Positions 1 to 4,571 of a stretch of DNA of 7,369 nucleotides are shown here, one piece after another. Made by a program: the position numbers and the translations under genes. The DNA comes from Desulfocapsa sp. (GTDB lineage Bacteria; Desulfobacterota; Desulfobulbia; Desulfobulbales; Desulfocapsaceae): contig DAOVZA010000089.1 in assembly GCA_030635405.1 (NCBI GenBank), positions 1 through 7,369 of the forward strand, given 5' to 3'. Positions within the stretch are counted from its first letter, which is position 1. Each line of letters begins with the position of its first letter. The notes below the pieces were generated by a model. The model ran no database searches, was not told the DNA's origin, and saw nothing but the letters and a program-made list of their open reading frames with translations.

Positions 1-662
1 AGAATTTGATCCATATACGCCTGGATAACAGCGTTTGCCACCAGCTTGGACATTGCAGGATTTTTGTCACTGTAGCTGATAATGACAGTTTTTGTGTTAG
101 CTACTGGTCTGATTGAAAGATTGCCCAAGATGATGGAAGCAATAATGTCGGCATCTGTTGATTGATCCTCTGAAAGCATTAAGCCAGAGTCTTTTGGGGC
201 GCTGGTCGTGTTTTCAGAGTCTGAGAAGAGTAAGCCTTTAATGAAACCTTTTATACCGTCTGTAAAAGAAGAGAGGAAAGTGAACAAGCCTTCTTTTTCT
301 TTTGTAAAGAAGTAGTGTCGGTATTTTTTGTCAAGTTTCAGTTCGTTAACGACTCTCAGGGTAACATTTTTACTACGGATTAATTCAAATTGAGTTGTGA
401 GAAATTCAGGGTCCCAGCGGTAATATGATGTACCTCGTTCGATGGCACTTGAAGAATTGTTGCGTTCTATGAGAACCTGAGAGGACGCTGTGTAGATTGG
501 AGTTTCAGTATATGTTTTTATGAAAACAGCAAGGAACGTTATAACGAGAACAGTAAGAACAGTTGTCTTTCGTTTAAAAATTATAGCAAGATAGTCGCGG
601 AGATGAACTTCCTGTTCTTGAAAGTCTGTAATGTCTGATTGGTCGGTTGAGTAATCGTTCAT
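1..662 (-). CDS. Wzz-type polysaccharide chain-length/co-polymerase protein, N-terminal part (runs off window)
   Basis: The reverse strand is open from the ATG at 662 to the window edge, giving 220 codons without a stop. The N-terminus (residues 19-33, with the stretch HLRDYLAIIFKRK) is a cytoplasmic leader typical of Wzz/GNVR proteins. A hydrophobic segment at about 34-48 is the first transmembrane helix. After it come the TPIYTASSQVLIE stretch and the periplasmic Wzz-type alpha/beta region (about 55-220), including IRPVANTKTVIISYSDKNP. Such proteins sit in the inner membrane and set the chain length of exported polysaccharide, working with the outer-membrane export protein encoded just upstream (25-nt gap). 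No clear Shine-Dalgarno precedes the ATG, so coupling to the upstream gene is likely. The C-terminus is missing, so it cannot be told whether this is a plain Wzz protein or one fused to a BY-type tyrosine autokinase. Confidence 0.88.
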   Translation of the reverse strand, partial: MNDYSTDQSDITDFQEQEVHLRDYLAIIFKRKTTVLTVLVITFLAVFIKTYTETPIYTASSQVLIERNNSSSAIERGTSYYRWDPEFLTTQFELIRSKNVTLRVVNELKLDKKYRHYFFTKEKEGLFTFLSSFTDGIKGFIKGLLFSDSENTTSAPKDSGLMLSEDQSTDADIIASIILGNLSIRPVANTKTVIISYSDKNPAMSKLVANAVIQAYMDQI

Positions 663-687
663 AGCATATCAATAGGGCTGACGGGGA

Positions 688-1500
688 TCAAAAGAAGCTT
701 TCCGGTACAACGAGAATATCATTTGCAAGGACTGATTTATTATGATCAACATTTTTAAGTATTACCTTCTCTCCATCAATTATTCGTACTATCCGGACAC
801 CAGATTTTGAGTCTTTTCCTGTAAACCCGCCAGCTCTTGCGATAAGTTTCAGGACTGTAGTGTTATTATTACAGGAGTATGCATCAGGATCTGCAACTTC
901 CCCAGTAACATAACACATGCCACCTTTTGGGATGTAGATAGTGTCTCCATCCTGAATGAGGATATTTTGACTAAGATCTCCACCTTCCATTATAGATTGA
1001 ACATTAACGACAATAATTTCCTGTTTCCCATCAGTAATTCTTTTTATGGTGGCAGTGTCGCCAGCATCTGAAACCATTCCACCAGCTTGAGAAATAATTT
1101 CAAGGAAAGTTGTTGCACGGCGTAGTTCTACAATTCCAGGTTTAGCTATCTGGCCGAGGATAATAGCTTTTTTGGAACGATACTCTTCAATAAATATGTT
1201 TACCTGTGGATTGATAATGTAGCCATCAGCTAGAAGGCGGGTGATCTCCTTTGTTACATCAGGTATTGTCTTTCCATCAACCTGAACCTGCCCAATGAAC
1301 GGAATGACAATTGAGCCATTATTTGAAACTCTAACCGTTTTTTTAAGGTCATCATGATCATAGACATCAATCTTAAGAACATCACCAGGGCCGATGATGT
1401 AATTGTTGGCGAAACTGTTTGAGGAGAGAAAAATCAGGGAGACAAGGCAGGTTACGATAAATAATAAAAGAGCAGTAACAGATGGTTTCTGGTTTTGCAT
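688..1500 (-). CDS. Wza-type polysaccharide export protein (Poly_export + two SLBB domains)
   Basis: This is a 270-residue periplasmic/outer-membrane export protein of the Wza family, the exit channel component for exopolysaccharide. Residues 1-31 form a signal peptide with a likely signal peptidase I cut after SNSFA. There is a Cys at 18, but its context (IVTC followed by more hydrophobic residues) is not a good lipobox, so it is probably not a lipoprotein, unlike E. coli Wza. The Poly_export domain spans about 33-106 and begins with YIIGPGDVLKIDVY. SLBB repeats follow at about 111-192 (AIILGQIAKPGIVEL) and 196-267 (CYVTGEVADPDAYSC). The protein ends in VPESFF and lacks the long C-terminal helix of E. 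coli Wza (about 380 residues), as in many short exopolysaccharide-system relatives. It lies between the beta-barrel gene and the Wzz-like gene. No Shine-Dalgarno is visible, and its start codon lies in an inverted repeat (see 1498-1655). Confidence 0.93.
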   Translation of the reverse strand: MQNQKPSVTALLLFIVTCLVSLIFLSSNSFANNYIIGPGDVLKIDVYDHDDLKKTVRVSNNGSIVIPFIGQVQVDGKTIPDVTKEITRLLADGYIINPQVNIFIEEYRSKKAIILGQIAKPGIVELRRATTFLEIISQAGGMVSDAGDTATIKRITDGKQEIIVVNVQSIMEGGDLSQNILIQDGDTIYIPKGGMCYVTGEVADPDAYSCNNNTTVLKLIARAGGFTGKDSKSGVRIVRIIDGEKVILKNVDHNKSVLANDILVVPESFF

Positions 1501-1655
1501 AACAGGGTTTCTATATTGTGCCTTGAGTGATTAGAGGCTATTGGAAAAATCCTGTTATGGAATGCAAATCGGGATTCTAATAGAGGCCACAATCAAAACT
1601 AAAAGCTATTTAACAGGAATTTTCTTTATAGGTCGTATGTGTAATCCTTCCTGTT
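1498..1655 (-). promoter_or_regulatory. Four-arm inverted-repeat leader overlapping the export-gene start codon
   Basis: The 176-nt gap before the Wza-type gene holds four copies of one core in alternating orientation. In mRNA order (minus strand) they are AACAGGAA (1655-1648), TTCCTGTT (1619-1612), CATAACAGG (1559-1551) and CCTGTTATG (1506-1498). Arms 1 and 2 pair over 8 bp. Arms 3 and 4 pair over 9 bp, and after one mismatch a further TTT/AAA continues the stem. Arm 4 includes the AUG start codon. Arms 2 and 3 can also pair (TCCTGTTA with TAACAGGA, 8 bp), which would free the start codon. The sequence therefore allows two exclusive folds. It could equally be a set of DNA half-sites for a regulator. 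The loops are long (28 and 44 nt, about 35 nt with the extended stem), which weakens the RNA reading. Confidence 0.4.
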
Positions 1656-1676
1656 TTAAGAAAAGTTAGTACCCTA

Positions 1677-3140
1677 TTATAGCGCAGAGTTTAAACTAAT
1701 GGAAATAGTGTTTGAGTCATAACGAAAAAGTTCATCCGTAGAATCTCTTTTTTCCCATGTGTATGCAAGTTCTGCCATAAGCCAGTCACTGAAAATATAT
1801 TGTAGGGCTGGGCGGATGATATACCGGTCATCATCACGTTCTGTTTCAATTAGCTGGTTATATCTGGCATTCTCATAAGTGAAATCAATCATTCCGATAA
1901 AGTCTTCAGAAAATTCCTGATTATACCGAAAAACTCCACCAAGAACTTTTTTATCCAATGCAACATAGCTGTCTGTTTCGTCTATTTCATGATGGAGAAT
2001 AAGTGATGTGCTTGTTTTTTGTGTGACTTTGTATTGGATGTCAAGTTCGAAAGCAAGGCCGTCAGTGTTGGATTCTGAAGAATTTTCACTAACCAATTCA
2101 GTGACATCATCTTTGTATTCACGGGTCTGGTAGCCAGCTTTAAGTCTAACTTGGGTTTTCATGGAGGCGATCCAGTTTATACCGCCATATATGAAATCCT
2201 GTTCGTTGTCCTTGTAAGTATCCGTGTCATAGCTGATATCGATATATCTGTACTCAAGGAATAACGAAGTTTTAGGGCTGTAAGTGAAAATACCGTAGAG
2301 AGAAAGAGCATTGTCATCTCTGTTGAGGAATTCATCTTCGACTTCATTGTAGTCTAAAAAGAAGTTAGAAAGTTCTGCCTTTAAACCAATTTTTTCTGTG
2401 ATATCCCAGCCGATAGTACCTATGGCAATGTTTGAGTAATAGCGTCTCACAATAAGATCAACCTTATTAACCTCGCCATCACCAGTGCTTACTAAATCTG
2501 CTCCTGTTAAATTACCAATGTCAAAACGATCCTGGCTACGTGTGTAATGATCTATAATTTGAAAGGAGAGACCACTTCTGAGATTGTATTTAAGGTATCC
2601 TTCAATGTTAAAATCATAGTCATTAAGATCTGAATACTCAGAATAATAGAGGAAGTCTAAAGCACCAAGAAGATACGCGTTAAAACGTTCAAAGCCTTCA
2701 TAATCTGGAAGGGCTATCTGAAGACCACCAGACGTTGAGTTGTTTGGTGCAATGGTAAGTGGTACTTCCTTTGTTTGCGGAAATGCGAGCCAGATACCAG
2801 GCGTGAGAGTGGTGAGGAAGTTACTCTTTTCATCTCTGTAGACGTTGAACACATTGTCCGTGTATTCACCAGCAATACTCAGGAAAGGATGGACGTAGCC
2901 ACCGCCCTTCGTCCCAAAAAGGTCGCCATCGTCACTCAGGGTGTCATCTTCGGGCAGAAGAGAGTCAGTTGATCCTGCAGGACCCTGGCCCATCGGAACA
3001 TCTTGTGCCGGCAACACCGTTTCATTTTGCGCAACGACGACCATTTTGTCGATTGTTAATTCATTGGATAGCGCATTATTTATTAAAAACGGGGAGAGTG
3101 TAACGAGAAGTACTGATGCGGATATGTACAATTTTTTCAT
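1677..3140 (-). CDS. Outer-membrane beta-barrel protein of exopolysaccharide operon (BBP2-like)
   Basis: This 487-residue protein begins with a signal peptide (MKKLYISASVLLVTLSPFLI..., likely cut near residue 25 after NNALS). An acidic, Gly/Pro-rich spacer at about 45-80 follows. From GGGYVHPFLSIAGEYTDNVF onward it is a long run of alternating polar and aromatic strands with Asp/Asn-rich turns, the pattern of a large transmembrane beta-barrel. The opening P-x-L-S-x-x-x-x-Y-T-D-N-V-F is typical of the putative beta-barrel porin 2 type proteins found beside exopolysaccharide and exosortase loci. The last residues (SISLNSAL) do not end in the usual aromatic residue of outer-membrane barrels. The likely role is in passing or anchoring polysaccharide at the outer membrane, inferred from its position between the small secreted protein and the Wza-type gene. 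An AGGA sequence six bases before the ATG supports the start. Confidence 0.82.
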   Translation of the reverse strand: MKKLYISASVLLVTLSPFLINNALSNELTIDKMVVVAQNETVLPAQDVPMGQGPAGSTDSLLPEDDTLSDDGDLFGTKGGGYVHPFLSIAGEYTDNVFNVYRDEKSNFLTTLTPGIWLAFPQTKEVPLTIAPNNSTSGGLQIALPDYEGFERFNAYLLGALDFLYYSEYSDLNDYDFNIEGYLKYNLRSGLSFQIIDHYTRSQDRFDIGNLTGADLVSTGDGEVNKVDLIVRRYYSNIAIGTIGWDITEKIGLKAELSNFFLDYNEVEDEFLNRDDNALSLYGIFTYSPKTSLFLEYRYIDISYDTDTYKDNEQDFIYGGINWIASMKTQVRLKAGYQTREYKDDVTELVSENSSESNTDGLAFELDIQYKVTQKTSTSLILHHEIDETDSYVALDKKVLGGVFRYNQEFSEDFIGMIDFTYENARYNQLIETERDDDRYIIRPALQYIFSDWLMAELAYTWEKRDSTDELFRYDSNTISISLNSAL

Positions 3141-3200
3141 GATCTGTCCTGGCCAAAGAGGAAGAGGAAATACACCCTGACAATGAGAAAAGTCTGACTA

Positions 3201-3235
3201 AAATTAACTCAGGTCTGTTAGACCTGAGTTAATTT
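3201..3235 (-). terminator. Perfect 15-bp hairpin after the small secreted gene (terminator/attenuator)
   Basis: The arms AAATTAACTCAGGTC (3201-3215) and GACCTGAGTTAATTT (3221-3235) are perfectly complementary around a 5-nt loop. On the minus strand the hairpin starts 6 nt after the stop codon of the small secreted protein gene, and its 3' side ends in TTAATTTT, giving a short U-rich tail. It lies 60 nt before the barrel gene. It looks like an intrinsic terminator, possibly leaky, or a 3'-end stabilising hairpin that lets the first gene be made in excess over the export genes. The symmetric AT ends would also allow function on the other strand, but no plus-strand gene ends here. Confidence 0.7.
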
Positions 3236-3241
3236 AATTTC

Positions 3242-3673
3242 TCAGAAAGTTGATGGGCTTGCAAATCTTGGCGAACTTACAGATCGTGGCAACCCAACAA
3301 AACTTTGAGTGGTTGCTACCGGGGTATATGCCTGACTGTCTGCTACAGTATCGCTACATTCAGCAAGACTTTTCTCAAAGGCTGAAACAAGGATTATGTC
3401 TGAGATTCCGGAGGCATCAGCTGCAGTTTTTACGTCATCACCATCAACGCCTTCGCAATAGAGGGCTTTTAAGATATGTTGAGGGTTGATGCCTGGTATT
3501 TTCAGTCCTTCTTCAACGATACTGGTCGGATCTTTTCCAATTTTCAGTGCCTCAGCAACTGCAACCTCAATTCCTTCATTTTGGTTGTTGATAGAAAAGT
3601 CTTCGATCCAATCGGCGAAGGCTGTGGATGCAATGAAAACACCCAGAATGGTTGATATTATTAATTTCTTCAT
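3242..3673 (-). CDS. Small secreted protein with four degenerate 14-residue repeats, function unknown
   Basis: I do not recognise a named family. The 143-residue product has a clear signal peptide (MKKLIISTILGVFIASTAFA, cut after residue 20). The mature part is mostly helical in character. Residues 46-102 can be laid out as four units of 14-15 residues, each starting with Gly: GKDPTSIVEEGLKI, GINPQHILKALYCE, GVDGDDVKTAADAS, GISDIILVSAFEKS. In these, position 3 is Asp/Asn/Ser, position 7 is Ile/Val/Leu and position 10 or 11 is small. Two Cys (73 and 106) could form a disulfide in the periplasm. The tail (108-143) is rich in Ser, Thr, Pro and Ala and looks disordered. It is the first gene of the export operon, has the strongest ribosome binding site there, and is followed at once by a hairpin, so it is probably made in larger amounts than the export machinery. 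A role in matrix or polysaccharide secretion is inference from position only. Confidence 0.8.
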   Translation of the reverse strand: MKKLIISTILGVFIASTAFADWIEDFSINNQNEGIEVAVAEALKIGKDPTSIVEEGLKIPGINPQHILKALYCEGVDGDDVKTAADASGISDIILVSAFEKSLAECSDTVADSQAYTPVATTQSFVGLPRSVSSPRFASPSTF

Positions 3674-3677
3674 GATT

Positions 3678-3683
3678 CCTCCT
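3678..3683 (-). promoter_or_regulatory. Strong Shine-Dalgarno (AGGAGG) of the small secreted gene
   Basis: AGGAGG lies four bases before the ATG at 3673 and fixes that start. The other genes of the operon have only partial or no visible Shine-Dalgarno, so this site marks the first gene as the best translated. Confidence 0.8.
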
Positions 3684-3720
3684 AGTTTTGGAGTATAAAG
3701 TACCCAGCTAACTAATTAAT

Positions 3721-3749
3721 AGTGTAATTCCGATGTGCTTTAAAAGCAA
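3721..3749 (-). promoter_or_regulatory. Candidate sigma-70 promoter for the export operon
   Basis: On the minus strand TTGCTT (3749-3744) and TACACT (3726-3721) are separated by exactly 17 bp, a sigma-70-like layout about 50 nt before the small secreted gene. The near-palindrome TGCTTTaAAAGCA at 3736-3748 covers the -35 box and could be an operator. Both boxes are only partial matches, so the call is moderate. Confidence 0.45.
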
Positions 3750-3757
3750 TCACTAAA

Positions 3758-3772
3758 AATCTGTTAATCTGT
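3758..3772. repeat. Tandem AATCTGT repeat upstream of the left-facing promoter
   Basis: Two perfect copies of AATCTGT (3758-3764 and 3766-3772) are separated by one base. On the minus strand they read ACAGATT twice, just upstream of the candidate -35 box, a position where activators often bind. The 8-bp period does not match a helical turn, so chance is possible. Confidence 0.3.
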
Positions 3773-3860
3773 CAGTAAGAGTGGAAAATATAATGTTCCC
3801 ACAAGCTTAAGGGCATGTTAAAGTGAAAAAGATAAGTCAAGTACAACGTTACACATAAAG

Positions 3861-3902
3861 TATAATTACGAGCACTAAAGGTAAATAGTCAAAACGTATA
3901 AT
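3861..3902 (+). promoter_or_regulatory. Two perfect TATAAT -10 boxes upstream of the DUF721 gene
   Basis: TATAAT occurs exactly at 3861-3866 and 3897-3902, about 127 and 91 nt before the DUF721 start. Neither has a good -35 at 16-18 bp, and the region is AT-rich, so one or both may be chance. The second would give a leader of about 84 nt that is rich in T. Confidence 0.3.
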
Positions 3903-3992
3903 TTGTTACTATTTGATTGTTTTTTTCGATTTTCGTTGCGTAATACTTTTTCGTGGATGCTTTTTTCCAGTTTTTTTGAGAATTGAAAGTTT

Positions 3993-4463
3993 ATGAAAAA
4001 AAATAAGTCACGTCCGCAGGGTCTTGATAAATTTTTGCCACAACTTGCTAATCAACAGGGTTGGGCTGAACAGCTTGATCTGCATTCCGTATTTCTACAG
4101 TGGAATGATTTAGTGGAAAGTGATATCGCAGATCATTGTCAACCTCAAAAGATTGTAAAAAATGTGTTGTGGGTCGAGGTGGAAAACTCTGCCTGGCTTC
4201 AGCAGCTTCAATTTCAAACACTGCCATTGCTTGATATCTTGAACCGGTCTTTCAAGATGTCAAAATTAAAAGGATTACGATTTTGCCTTGCAACCAAAGA
4301 GCAGATAAAAAAAGTAGAAAAAGAACAATCTCTTCGGTATGTTCAGCCAAGCGTTCAGGATGTTGAAGCTTTTGAAAAACAGACTGAGACAATTTCGGAT
4401 AAGGATTCGAGGGATGCCTTGGTACGGTTATGGTATCTGGCTCATGCGTGTAAAAAAGAATAA
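3993..4463 (+). CDS. DUF721 (DciA-like) protein
   Basis: This 156-residue protein carries a DUF721 domain over about residues 11-101. Landmarks are LQWNDLVESDIADHCQP (35-51), matching the family's W-x-x-x-V-G-x-x-x-A-x-H-x-x-P pattern, then VLWVEVENSAWLQQLQFQTLPLLDILN (58-84), matching the L-x-V-x-V-x-S-x-x-W-x-x-E-L pattern with the conserved Trp at 68. Beyond that is a charged helical tail. Family members of the DciA type help load the replicative DNA helicase in bacteria that lack DnaC, but many DUF721 proteins are untested, so the role here is an inference from family. There is no signal peptide, so it is cytoplasmic. Only a weak GAAAG precedes the ATG. The gene reads away from the export operon and is followed 105 nt later by the cysteine synthase fusion gene, which seems to have its own promoter. 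Confidence 0.85.
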   Translation: MKKNKSRPQGLDKFLPQLANQQGWAEQLDLHSVFLQWNDLVESDIADHCQPQKIVKNVLWVEVENSAWLQQLQFQTLPLLDILNRSFKMSKLKGLRFCLATKEQIKKVEKEQSLRYVQPSVQDVEAFEKQTETISDKDSRDALVRLWYLAHACKKE

Positions 4464-4487
4464 ATCCCGAATCTCCAGCCTTCCTGC

Positions 4488-4516
4488 TTGCTTCAAGTGA
4501 TTATTCGCAATAGAAT
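4488..4516 (+). promoter_or_regulatory. Candidate sigma-70 promoter of the cysteine synthase fusion gene
   Basis: TTGCTT (4488-4493) and TAGAAT (4511-4516) are separated by 17 bp in the 105-nt gap after the DUF721 gene. TAGAAT matches the -10 consensus at five of six positions. Transcription would start near 4523, about 50 nt before the start codon. The -35 hexamer is the same as that of the candidate export-operon promoter. No terminator is visible after the DUF721 gene, so readthrough is also possible. Confidence 0.45.
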
Positions 4517-4571
4517 GCCACACCTTTTATTTGAACTTTTAATTTAATATCCATAATTCCAGTTAAATGTG

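Larger units (their letters stand above)
3674..3992. other. Divergent intergenic region, AT-rich
   Basis: These 319 bases separate the left-facing export operon from the right-facing DUF721 gene. I see no ORF or RNA gene in them. They hold the candidate promoters listed separately and a tandem AATCTGT repeat. The 13-bp near-palindrome TGCTTTaAAAGCA (3736-3748) overlaps the left-facing -35 box. A T-rich leader (about 3909-3975) precedes the DUF721 start. Confidence 0.6.

Noticed and set aside
2775..3180. Two overlapping plus-strand ORFs of 65 and 79 codons
   Set aside because: They lie antisense to the barrel gene, whose signal peptide and barrel pattern are convincing. Their translations have no domain or signal features and they lack ribosome binding sites.
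3250..3698. Plus-strand ORFs opposite the small secreted gene
   Set aside because: The minus-strand gene has a signal peptide and a strong AGGAGG. The opposite translations look like frame shadows with no recognisable features.
3674..3860. Sigma-54 promoter (GG-N10-GC) before the export operon
   Set aside because: I looked for the -24/-12 pattern on the minus strand and found no pair with the required spacing.
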